Below, piece by piece: positions 51,719 to 59,368 of a stretch of 64,000 bases of DNA. The DNA lies in assembly GCF_963677035.1 (NCBI RefSeq), contig NZ_OY781472.1, positions 744,001 through 808,000 of the forward strand, in the 5' to 3' direction. How positions within the stretch are numbered: position 1 is the first letter of the stretch; each line of letters opens with the position of its first letter. The notes beneath the pieces are model-generated. The model had not been told where the DNA came from, did no database searches, and was given only the letters and a program-made list of their open reading frames with translations. A program made the position numbers and the translations under genes. The DNA is from an uncultured Hyphomonas sp. GTDB lineage: Bacteria; Pseudomonadota; Alphaproteobacteria; Caulobacterales; Hyphomonadaceae.

Positions 51719-52891
51719 CTAACCGATCAGGCGCTTATAGACGCCGAGGGTGGCCATCTGAAGCCCCCGCTTGGAGAAATGGCTGCGCACATGCGCCTGT
51801 CCGGCCTGGCCCATGCCCGCGCGGGCGGTTTTCCCGACCGCCAGCAGCGCCCGGATCGCGCCCGCCAGCGCCGCCGCATCGCCCGGCTGGAAGCGGGCGC
51901 CGGTCTCCCCGTCGAGCACGGTTTCGCGCCCGCCGCCATGATCGGACACGATCACCGGCCGCGCCATGGCAGACGCTTCCGCCGCCGTCCGCCCGAAGGC
52001 TTCCGGCCGGGTTGAGGGCGCCATGACAATATCGCTGGCAAGGTAAGCGGCCGGCATGTCTGTCTCGTGGCCCACCACAAGCACCTGCCCGTCCAGCTGC
52101 AACTGGCGGATCGTGTCATAGATCCGGCCTTCATAGGCATCGCGGCCCTGCGCATCCCCGGCCAGCACAAGAACCAGCCCGTCCCGCTCTTCCGGTGCCA
52201 GCAGGGCCAGCGCCTGAATCGCCAGCAGCTGGCCTTTCCATTCCGTCAGGCGGCCCGGCAGGAACAGGGTCAGGCGTTTGTCATCTTTCAGGCCCCAGCG
52301 CGTGCGGACCGCGTCGATCCGCTGCGGTGTGACGGCGCCCGGATAAAACGCTTCGAGATCCACACCGCGCGGGATGGTCACGATCCGCTCTGGCGGGATG
52401 TCGTGGACCCGCTGCACATGCGCCGCGATCCACTGGGAATTGGCGATCACCAGATCGCCCTTCGCCATGACGGAATTATACTTCCGTTTCAGGCCTTCCT
52501 CTCCGGAATAGGCGCCGTGATAGGTGGTCACGAACGGCACGCCGGTGGCTTTCGCGGCCGTCCAGGCGCTCCAGGCCGGCGCGCGGGACCGGGCATGCAC
52601 AAGGTCCACCCCTTCGGCCCGGATGATGCGTTTCAGCTTGCCCTCATTGAGCTTGATCACGACCGGGTTCTTGGATTTGGCATCCATGCGGAACAGCTGG
52701 CCGCCCAGTTTTTCGAACTCGCCTTCGAGGCGACCGCCACGGCTGGCCAGCAGCGCCCGGCCGCCCGCCTCCACAATGGCTTCGGTCACTTCCAGAACGG
52801 TGCGTTCCACGCCGCCTGCAGACAGTTCAGGCGTAACCTGAAGGATCGTCTTGCCTTTTATGTCGGGGAGAGATTCCAAGTCGCGTGCCAC
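51719..52891 (-). CDS. Glycosyltransferase family 4
   Basis: About 390 residues. The GT-B fold begins ILQVTPELSAGGVERTVLEV; the acceptor region has YHGAYSGEEGLKRKYNSVMA, and the donor site includes PSTRPEAFGRTAAEASAMARPV with GGGRETV. GT4 retaining enzymes add hexoses to lipopolysaccharide or other glycans. The open frame reaches 52954, which would overlap the divergent hydrolase by 20 bp and add 21 non-conserved residues, so a GTG at 52891 is preferred; this start is uncertain. Operon with the GT9 gene. Confidence 0.87.
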   Translation of the reverse strand: MARDLESLPDIKGKTILQVTPELSAGGVERTVLEVTEAIVEAGGRALLASRGGRLEGEFEKLGGQLFRMDAKSKNPVVIKLNEGKLKRIIRAEGVDLVHARSRAPAWSAWTAAKATGVPFVTTYHGAYSGEEGLKRKYNSVMAKGDLVIANSQWIAAHVQRVHDIPPERIVTIPRGVDLEAFYPGAVTPQRIDAVRTRWGLKDDKRLTLFLPGRLTEWKGQLLAIQALALLAPEERDGLVLVLAGDAQGRDAYEGRIYDTIRQLQLDGQVLVVGHETDMPAAYLASDIVMAPSTRPEAFGRTAAEASAMARPVIVSDHGGGRETVLDGETGARFQPGDAAALAGAIRALLAVGKTARAGMGQAGQAHVRSHFSKRGLQMATLGVYKRLIG

Positions 52892-52934
52892 CCATTCGCT
52901 TGACAGGCGAGAGAGATGGCGGAACGGACAGGTT

Positions 52935-53693
52935 ATGACAACCGAACAATTCATCTCCCCTCATGGCAGACAGCTGGCCTATCGCCGCTGCGCCCCCGCC
53001 CGCAGCGACCTGACCTATGTATGGCTGTGCGGATTCAAGTCCGACATCACAGGCTCCAAGGTCATGCGCCTGGAGCAATGGGCCAAAGACGAAGGCCATG
53101 GCTTTCTGGCCTTTGACTATTCCGGCCATGGCGAATCAGGCGGCGCGTTCGAGGACGGCACGATCTCCCTGTGGCGCGAGGATGCGCTGGACGCGATCGA
53201 CGCACTGACAGAGGGGCCGCTGGTCCTGGTCGGCTCCAGCATGGGCGGCTGGATGGCGCTGCTCTCCGGCCTCGCCCGGCGTGAACGGCTGGCCGGCATG
53301 GTGCTGATCGCGCCGGCGCCCGACTTCACGGAAAAGCTGATGTGGCCCGAATTCACGCCCCGCCAGCAGGAAGAGATCATGACGCAGGGCCTGACCCTGC
53401 GCCCGTCGGACTATGGCGAGCCCTACCCGATCACAAAGGCGCTGATCGAGGATGGCCGCGACTGGCAGCTGCTGGACGCCCCCATCGGCCTCACCTGCCC
53501 CGTGCGTATCCTGCAGGGCGCCGAAGACCCGGACGTGCCCTGGCGCCACGCCTTCCGGCTGGTCGAGACGATGACCTCGGCCGATCTCGTCTTCACCCTG
53601 ATCAAGGATGGCGACCACCGCCTCTCCCGCGATCAGGACATCGCCCGCCTGCTGGCGACCTGCGGTGAAATCGCCGGAATTACAGGCACCTAG
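52935..53693 (+). CDS. Alpha/beta hydrolase
   Basis: A 252-residue protein with the nucleophile elbow GSSMGGWMALL, the oxyanion region WLCGFKSDITGSK, an acid in GAEDPDVPW and the catalytic His in DGDHRLS. The FDYSGHGESGG segment is typical of the ABHD10/YqiA-like esterase group. It may be a thioesterase or mycophenolic-ester-type hydrolase; substrate unknown. The ATG at 52935 follows ACAGGTT. It is convergent with the Rieske oxygenase, overlapping by 4 bp at the stops (shared CTAG). Confidence 0.87.
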   Translation: MTTEQFISPHGRQLAYRRCAPARSDLTYVWLCGFKSDITGSKVMRLEQWAKDEGHGFLAFDYSGHGESGGAFEDGTISLWREDALDAIDALTEGPLVLVGSSMGGWMALLSGLARRERLAGMVLIAPAPDFTEKLMWPEFTPRQQEEIMTQGLTLRPSDYGEPYPITKALIEDGRDWQLLDAPIGLTCPVRILQGAEDPDVPWRHAFRLVETMTSADLVFTLIKDGDHRLSRDQDIARLLATCGEIAGITGT

Positions 53694-54805
53694 GCGCCCA
53701 TCCGGTCCAGCCACCACTGGTTCATCTGCCAGATCGACTTCTCCAGCGGCGAGAGCGGCCCGGCGCGTGACAACGGCGCATTAAGGCCCGCCCAGACCAG
53801 ATCGTTCGCGGCGATGTCTTCCGCGTGCACGCCGCGGATGGAGGCTTCGGCCCCGTCCACAATGGCGGCGTAGTCGTCCAGCTCCTGCATCCAGTCCGGG
53901 AAGCAGAGATGGATCTTCAGGTCCAGCCGGCCTGCGGCCTGCGGCGTCATCTGGTACCAGGCCATGAATGGCCCCTGCATGGCCAGCATCAGCCCCGGAA
54001 AGGCGATGGCCGCGATCAGGTCCCGCAGCTGCCAGTCTTTGAGGCCCGGCACGGGCGGCTGGGGCGCCTCCCGGTCAGCGGCGGGCATATGCAGGACGGA
54101 CCAGGGCTGTCCCGTGTCCGGCACCTGTGAGTCGCGGGCATGATAGCCGGGCTCCAGCGTTTTCGAATGCGCCGCGATATGGTGGTAGGCCTCCATGAAA
54201 TTCTCGGCCAGCACCTTCCAGTTCCAGCCATGGGCATAGTCCAGCGTGCGCGCCACGACGAACCCGCTGAGGTTGTAGTTCGCCAGATAGTCCGCGAGGC
54301 CGCTGACCTGCGGCGCAAAGGCCGGCACGCCGGCGTCCAGCGTCGCCATGACGAAGCCTTCCCAGATTTCCGAGCGGATCTCGCGCAGGCCAAGCATGGC
54401 CGGGTCGAAGCCCTCTGCCCCTTCCATCAGCGGCGCGCGCACCAGGGCGCCTGCCGTGTCGTACGACCAGGCATGGTAAGGACAGGTGAACAGCTTGCGG
54501 CAGCCCTGCCCCTCCGCCACCAGCGCGGCCCGGTGCCGGCAGACGCGCGACAGCACGCGCACCGCGCCATCCTCCCCGCGCACCACCATGACCGGCTCGC
54601 CCGCCAGATCGGCCGAGAGATAGTCCCCCGCCCCCGGCACCTGATCCACACGCGCCAGCGGCAGCCAACTGCGCGCCAGCACACGTGATTTTTCGACATG
54701 CCAGAGCCCCGCATCCGTATAGGCGGCGGGCGGCAGAGTGAGGGCGCGCGGCAGCGGCCGACGGCTCGCGGCGACGTCAGCGGGCGATAGAAATTCCTGA
54801 GTCAT
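53690..54805 (-). CDS. Aromatic ring-hydroxylating oxygenase alpha subunit (Rieske)
   Basis: A 371-residue protein. The Rieske 2Fe-2S motif CRHRAALVAEGQGC...CPYHAWSYD has the CxH and CxxH ligand pairs. The catalytic domain has the mononuclear iron site NWKVLAENFMEAYHHIAAH. Such proteins hydroxylate or demethylate aromatics or quaternary amines using electrons from a separate reductase. None is encoded adjacent, although the nearby flavodoxin-like gene is a conceivable but unproven donor. It resembles the choline/carnitine/glycine-betaine monooxygenase branch by size; substrate uncertain. Confidence 0.88.
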   Translation of the reverse strand: MTQEFLSPADVAASRRPLPRALTLPPAAYTDAGLWHVEKSRVLARSWLPLARVDQVPGAGDYLSADLAGEPVMVVRGEDGAVRVLSRVCRHRAALVAEGQGCRKLFTCPYHAWSYDTAGALVRAPLMEGAEGFDPAMLGLREIRSEIWEGFVMATLDAGVPAFAPQVSGLADYLANYNLSGFVVARTLDYAHGWNWKVLAENFMEAYHHIAAHSKTLEPGYHARDSQVPDTGQPWSVLHMPAADREAPQPPVPGLKDWQLRDLIAAIAFPGLMLAMQGPFMAWYQMTPQAAGRLDLKIHLCFPDWMQELDDYAAIVDGAEASIRGVHAEDIAANDLVWAGLNAPLSRAGPLSPLEKSIWQMNQWWLDRMGA

Positions 54806-54851
54806 GCATCACCTTCAGAAAAGATGACACATGCGTCAAGTTTTTTCGGAT

Positions 54852-55058
54852 TTACTGCGGCCCCGCATCGGCCGGCGCGTCCTGTTCCAGCCGGACGAGC
54901 CGGGCCAGCATGCCGCGGGCGGCGATGGCGGGCGCGGTCGAGCGCACTTCATCGGTCATGGCCTGCATGCGGTAGCGCGTGGTCAGCAAATGCCCGTCCG
55001 TCTGATAGCTACCCTTGTAAGTCTTGCCTTCGATCTCGATTTCAATCGGAGTCGGCAT
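54852..55058 (-). CDS. Small conserved-looking cytosolic protein of unknown function
   Basis: A 68-residue protein, MPTPIEIEIEGKTYKGSYQT and onward, with a beta-rich start and an Ala/Arg helical end. GGAGG lies six bases before the ATG, strongly supporting translation. It lies 46 bases upstream of the Rieske gene on the same strand and is likely co-transcribed with it. No domain recognised. Confidence 0.7.
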   Translation of the reverse strand: MPTPIEIEIEGKTYKGSYQTDGHLLTTRYRMQAMTDEVRSTAPAIAARGMLARLVRLEQDAPADAGPQ

Positions 55059-55130
55059 GGTGTTCCTCCAGTTTTTGGGAAAGGATTCTTGTGTCCTTTC
55101 ATGCGGCAGAGTTCTAACATGGGCGGCGAG

Positions 55131-55616
55131 ATGTCCAAATTATTGATTGTTTATCATTCCCGCACAGGTGGCACGCGCCAGATGGCCGAAGCCGCCTTCG
55201 CCGCCGCGAAGGAAGAGGCAGACGCCGTGCTGATGCGCGCCGAGGATGCCATGCCGGAAGATCTCAAGGCCGCTGACGGCTACCTCTTCGCCGGGCCGGA
55301 AAACCTCGCCGCGCTATCCGGCGCGATGAAGGAATTCTTCGACCGCTGCTATTACCCCGTGCTCGGACGGATCGAGGGGCGCCCCTATGCCCTGATGATC
55401 TGCGCTGGCAGCGACGGAGACAGCGCCGCCCGCCAAGCTGCCCGCATCGCCAAGGGCTGGCGCCTCCGCGAAGTGCAACCGCCCCTCATCCTCAACACCA
55501 GCGCTCAGACCCCGGAAGAGATTTTAGCGGAGAAGACGATCCCGGAAGCGGACCTGGAAAAGTGCCGCGAACTGGGCGCCGTACTGGGGGCCGGGCTGAA
55601 GATGGGGGTGTTTTAG
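55131..55616 (+). CDS. Flavodoxin-like NAD(P)H-dependent oxidoreductase
   Basis: A 161-residue protein. The N-terminal LLIVYHSRTGGTRQMAEAA is the FMN phosphate-binding loop, and DGYLFAGPENLAALSGAMKEFFDRCYYP is the second flavin loop. It carries electrons via FMN in the cytosol, or acts as a quinone or flavin reductase. The start is the ATG at 55131; an in-frame ATG four codons earlier (55119) is possible. The downstream neighbour is AT-rich and appears unrelated. Confidence 0.88.
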   Translation: MSKLLIVYHSRTGGTRQMAEAAFAAAKEEADAVLMRAEDAMPEDLKAADGYLFAGPENLAALSGAMKEFFDRCYYPVLGRIEGRPYALMICAGSDGDSAARQAARIAKGWRLREVQPPLILNTSAQTPEEILAEKTIPEADLEKCRELGAVLGAGLKMGVF

Positions 55617-55706
55617 TACATGTAATTGCGGCCAGCCCAAATATTGATTTCGACATTACATGGATACCAACTCACCCGATGATATGAACAGAGGAATAGA
55701 ACTATC

Positions 55707-57008
55707 GTGGCACGAGAATTCCCGCTGCAGGAAACATTCGAAAAAATTGGCGAAAAAGTACCAGAGCTAATCCTCAAAGATCTAATTGAAAAGAAACTTC
55801 AAGACCTTGAAGTGTCGCTATCGGAAGAGTCTATTAAGCGGGTCGCACGAGAGATACTCGCAGCTGACATGAACAGTGTCACGATTGATCTTCCCGAAGA
55901 ACATTCTGGGCCCGATAAAACTCACCACCTCAGTCTTACTTTCACCGATGAAGACAACAAAGCCTTGAAGGACAAGGCGAAAAAACTATTGGAGAACTTG
56001 CCAGACATTATCGATCGGACCGTAACAAAAACCGCAAAAAGAATGCTGAAGACTTTCAATAAGCAATGGCATATGGAAGCCTCGCTGCGACGGTCCGAGC
56101 TAACCGCGTTTTCCGAACGTCTTATTTATCGTTGGAGAAAGGGCTTAGTACCACTCAATATTATATTAGAAATATCTCGTGAGTACGGAGCAACTAGGTT
56201 GGATGAAGAAACCTCCAACGACAATTCTACTCTGACCCCAAAAGCAGACCTCATATTCGGACTCCACATGCGCGCATGTCAGGTAGCCGCAGAGATAATC
56301 ACTCTGTTGGAAGCAGGCTATGCAGACGGAGCTATGGCAAGGTGGAGAACGCTCTTTGAAATTTCTGTGATCGCAACAATCATTTTTTCCCAAGACAACG
56401 AGATTGCCCGCAAGTATGTCGATCACAATCAGATAGATATTAAGAAAGCCGCCAGTCGCTATATGGAAACTCTTGAACATTCGGGGGGCGACGCAATACC
56501 AGAAGAAGAACTAGCACAGATCGAAGAGGAGTATCAAAGACTGCTCAAGATCCACGGAAAAAATTTCAGAAACGAATACGGCTGGGCTTCAAATGTGGTC
56601 GGCAAAGATAATCCGAACCTCACTGACTTGATAGTCTTCGCGCAAAGCCAAGCAAATCTTTCCCATTATAAAATGGCGAGTTTTAACGTGCACGCTGGAG
56701 CCCGTGCACTATTTTTTCGACAAACTGACATGGTCTCGCACTCCGGATTGTTGTCGGGTGCAAGTAACGCAGGTCTGGAAGAGCCTGGAGCCAGCACCGC
56801 ATCCACTTTGTGCCATATCACCAGTTTTTTAATGCCAGAAGGCGAGTCGCCTATGGATGATATAGTCTTTTTGGAAACCTTAGTTCGCCTCAGAGATAAG
56901 GCCATCAAGGGGTTCTTTAGCGCCGCACGACAACTCAATGAAGAAGATGAAGCGGAATTTAAATCACTAGAAGAGTTTCTCAATGAAAATGGCCCAAAGC
57001 CGTCATGA
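55707..57008 (+). CDS. DUF5677 family protein, AT-rich accessory gene
   Basis: A 433-residue mostly helical protein with a charged N-terminal coiled region (Lys/Glu-rich, about residues 1-120) and the DUF5677-type core: FGLHMRACQVAAEIITLLEAG, ADGAMARWRTLFEISVIATI, and a C-terminal SHYKMASFNVHAG. Base composition is obviously more AT-rich than the neighbours, and codon use differs, so recent horizontal acquisition is likely. The start is GTG at 55707 with AGAGGA eleven bases upstream. No transmembrane helices. Biochemical role unknown; DUF5677 genes recur in accessory regions, sometimes near defence genes. Confidence 0.8.
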   Translation: MAREFPLQETFEKIGEKVPELILKDLIEKKLQDLEVSLSEESIKRVAREILAADMNSVTIDLPEEHSGPDKTHHLSLTFTDEDNKALKDKAKKLLENLPDIIDRTVTKTAKRMLKTFNKQWHMEASLRRSELTAFSERLIYRWRKGLVPLNIILEISREYGATRLDEETSNDNSTLTPKADLIFGLHMRACQVAAEIITLLEAGYADGAMARWRTLFEISVIATIIFSQDNEIARKYVDHNQIDIKKAASRYMETLEHSGGDAIPEEELAQIEEEYQRLLKIHGKNFRNEYGWASNVVGKDNPNLTDLIVFAQSQANLSHYKMASFNVHAGARALFFRQTDMVSHSGLLSGASNAGLEEPGASTASTLCHITSFLMPEGESPMDDIVFLETLVRLRDKAIKGFFSAARQLNEEDEAEFKSLEEFLNENGPKPS

Positions 57009-57076
57009 CACCGAAAAAACTGATCTAATCCCACGAGCGATCCGACCTTCGGTATCATAGAGATAGGCGCCCACTC

Positions 57077-57661
57077 ATGACCTGGACTGAAATCGCGGGC
57101 TTCGTCACCGGCGCGCTTTGCGTGTGGCTCGTGGTGAAGCGGAATATCTGGAATTTTCCGGTTGGGATCGCGAATTATATTTTCTTCTTTGTGCTGTTCA
57201 TTGGCTCGGGCCTGTATGCCGATGCGGGGCTGCAGGTGGTTTATTTCGGGCTGGCGCTTTATGGCTGGTATTCCTGGCTCTACGGGGCGGAGGATCACAC
57301 CGCCCTCACCGTGCACGACCCCACCCTGCCGCAGTTTATCGCCTGCCTCGCCGCCGTGGGCGTGATCTGGGCGGCGATCCAGTTCGGCCTCTCCCGCTAT
57401 ACCGATTCCACCGTCGCCGGATGGGACGCGATCACCACCGCGCTGAGCCTGGTGGCGCAGTTCATGCTGTCGCGCAAATGGATCGCAAATTGGTGGCTGT
57501 GGATCGCGGCAGACCTGATCTACATCCCGCTCTATGCCTTCAAGGGCCTGTGGCTGACGGCGGGGCTCTACGGCATCTTCCTCGCCATGTGCGTGGTGGG
57601 CCTGATGGAATGGCGCGCCGCGCGGGCGAAGATGCTGGCCGCCGCGCCCGCCGCCGCCTGA
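57077..57661 (+). CDS. pnuC: Nicotinamide mononucleoside/riboside transporter PnuC
   Basis: A 194-residue protein with about seven transmembrane helices and PnuC signatures: WNFPVGIANYIFFF, ADAGLQVVYFGLALYGWYSW, and DAITTALSLVAQFMLSRKWIANWWLWI. PnuC moves nicotinamide riboside (or related vitamins) by facilitated diffusion, with kinase trapping inside. It lacks a neighbouring NadR kinase or thiamine genes, and I recognised no riboswitch in the 68 bases upstream. It abuts the convergent epimerase-like gene with no gap. Confidence 0.92.
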   Translation: MTWTEIAGFVTGALCVWLVVKRNIWNFPVGIANYIFFFVLFIGSGLYADAGLQVVYFGLALYGWYSWLYGAEDHTALTVHDPTLPQFIACLAAVGVIWAAIQFGLSRYTDSTVAGWDAITTALSLVAQFMLSRKWIANWWLWIAADLIYIPLYAFKGLWLTAGLYGIFLAMCVVGLMEWRAARAKMLAAAPAAA

Positions 57662-58555
57662 TCAGCCCTCCCCCGCCAGAATCGCGGCGAGGCCTTCGCG
57701 GTAGGTGGGGTATTTCGGGCGCCAGTTCAGGGCCGCCTTGGTGCGGGCGTTGGAGATGCGTTTGCACTCGGCATAGAAACTGCGGGCCATGGGGCTGAGG
57801 CCGGCTGACTCGAAGGGCACCTCCGGCGGCGGGTCCATCCCGAGCAGGCGCGCGGCATGGGCGATCACATCCTGCGGCGGGGCCGGTTCGTCGTCGCAGA
57901 GGTGGAACACGCCCCCTGCCCGCGCGGCCGCCTCCGGGCGCTGGTGCAGGGCCAGCAGGCCGCTCGCGATATCGTCTACATGCACGCGGGAGAAGACCTG
58001 CCCCGGCTTCACCACGCGCCGGGCCGTGCCCGCCCGCAGCCGGTCAAAGGCGGAGCGGCCGGGCCCATAGATGCCCGGCAGGCGAACGATGCTGACGCGC
58101 CCGCCGGTCGCCTCGCGCCACTGATCCTCCGCCAGGGTGCGGGCGGCCGCGCGGCGACTCTGCGGGTGGGGCGCGCTCCACTCGAAGGCCCAGCCGCCGG
58201 CCAGGTCGCCATAGACGCCGGTGGTCGACAAATAGGTCACGCTGAGATCATGGCTTAGTCCGGTATAGTCATGATCCGGTCCGGTATGGTCATGGCCGGG
58301 TCCGCCATGCACATGGCGTAACACGGGGCAGCCATGCGCATCCGGCGGGATCGTCACCAGAAGGCATGCCTGATCGGGCAGCTGGAGGGGGCTATCGCCA
58401 TCCCAGACGCGGGCGTCGATGCCGCCGGCCCGCAGCGCTGCGGCTTTCGCCTCGCTGCGCACCGTACCGGCCACCGGGCCCGGCCAGATCCGCGCCAGAT
58501 GTGTGGCGCTATAGCCAAGCCCGGCAACAAAAAGCACAGATGGCTGAACTGTCAT
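57662..58555 (-). CDS. NAD-dependent epimerase/SDR (YeeZ-like) with internal repeat
   Basis: A 297-residue atypical SDR. The cofactor motif is VLFVAGLGYSATHLA, later YLSTTGVYGDLAGGW, LPGIYGPGRSAFDRL and RVHVDDIASGL. It resembles E. coli YeeZ, whose substrate is unknown. Residues about 82-102 contain a His/Asp/Gly heptad insertion encoded by a 21-bp tandem repeat on DNA (58250-58312), in a predicted surface loop. Convergent with pnuC, with no intergenic gap. Confidence 0.86.
   Translation of the reverse strand: MTVQPSVLFVAGLGYSATHLARIWPGPVAGTVRSEAKAAALRAGGIDARVWDGDSPLQLPDQACLLVTIPPDAHGCPVLRHVHGGPGHDHTGPDHDYTGLSHDLSVTYLSTTGVYGDLAGGWAFEWSAPHPQSRRAAARTLAEDQWREATGGRVSIVRLPGIYGPGRSAFDRLRAGTARRVVKPGQVFSRVHVDDIASGLLALHQRPEAAARAGGVFHLCDDEPAPPQDVIAHAARLLGMDPPPEVPFESAGLSPMARSFYAECKRISNARTKAALNWRPKYPTYREGLAAILAGEG
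58250..58312 (-). repeat. In-frame 21-bp tandem repeat inside the epimerase-like gene
   Basis: Three 21-bp units on the plus strand begin ATGGCTTAGTCC (58250), ATGATCCGGTCC (58271) and ATGGCCGGGTCC (58292). They encode the heptads HVHGGPG, HDHTGPD and HDYTGLS on the minus strand. The sequence divergence between units suggests an old or fast-decaying expansion. Confidence 0.8.
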
Positions 58556-58616
58556 TTGCCTCGCCCGATCCCATTGTATCTATGGGGTTTGTTACAGGTT
58601 CCGGAGTGTCCGATCC

Positions 58617-59300
58617 ATGCCCCTTCTCACCGCTGCCGCCGTCTCGCTCGTGATGCTGCAATCGGCCGGAGAGCGTATCGCAGCTGAGGAACAGGCCCGG
58701 CTGGAGGCCTGCCTCACCAAGATCGAAACCGACCCGGACGACGCCTATGAAGACGGCCTCGCCTGGCTCTATCAGGGCAACCGCCCCGGCGCACGCCAGT
58801 GCACGGCCATGGCGCTGATCGCTCTCGGGCATCAGGCAGAAGGCGCCGAACGGCTGAAAAACCTCGCAAATTCAACGGATGGCGGCACGCTGGCGCAGCG
58901 CGCGGCCTATCTCTCGCAGGCCGGAAATGCCTGGATTGAGGCCGATGATCCGGACTCCGCCCTGCAGGCCTTCGATGGCGCCCTGAAGATCGCCCCCGAT
59001 GCGCCGGAACTGCTGCTGGACCGGGCCTCGGCCCACATGCTGCTGGAGAATTACGACGAGGCCATCGAAGACCTCGACGCCGTCCTGCTGCGCGTGCCAG
59101 ACGCAGGCGAAGCCTACCAGATGCGCGGCGCTGCCTGGCTCGCCAAGGGCGATCCGGACAAAGCCATGCTGGACGTGACCGCAGCCATGGAGGCGGACCC
59201 GGAGGACATCAACACGCTGGTCCTGCGCGGCCAGGTGCGCGAAGCGCTGCGTCTGCAGGCCGACGCGGGCGGGCCGATCGAGCGCCTGGAAACCGACTAG
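58617..59300 (+). CDS. TPR-repeat protein
   Basis: A 227-residue protein. The N-terminal MPLLTAAAVSLVMLQSAG may be a weak signal peptide. Three to four TPR units follow, most clearly AYLSQAGNAWIEADDPDSALQAFDGALKIAPDAPELLLDRASAHMLLENYDEAIEDLDAVL, in which Pro at the end of each unit and the Ala/Gly/Tyr pattern are typical. It probably scaffolds protein interactions in the periplasm or membrane. Convergent with the TonB receptor below; function not deducible. Confidence 0.84.
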   Translation: MPLLTAAAVSLVMLQSAGERIAAEEQARLEACLTKIETDPDDAYEDGLAWLYQGNRPGARQCTAMALIALGHQAEGAERLKNLANSTDGGTLAQRAAYLSQAGNAWIEADDPDSALQAFDGALKIAPDAPELLLDRASAHMLLENYDEAIEDLDAVLLRVPDAGEAYQMRGAAWLAKGDPDKAMLDVTAAMEADPEDINTLVLRGQVREALRLQADAGGPIERLETD

Positions 59301-59320
59301 GCCTCAGCCGGCGGGCCGAT

Positions 59321-59352
59321 GACCAGATCTGATTGCAACACCAGATCTGGTC
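59321..59352. terminator. Perfect 11-bp inverted repeat between convergent genes
   Basis: GACCAGATCTG (59321-59331) and CAGATCTGGTC (59342-59352) pair perfectly with a 10-base loop, midway between the TPR stop and the receptor stop. Without T-tracts it is a candidate bidirectional transcription barrier rather than a canonical terminator. Confidence 0.5.
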
Positions 59353-59368
59353 ACCCAATAAACAGCGC

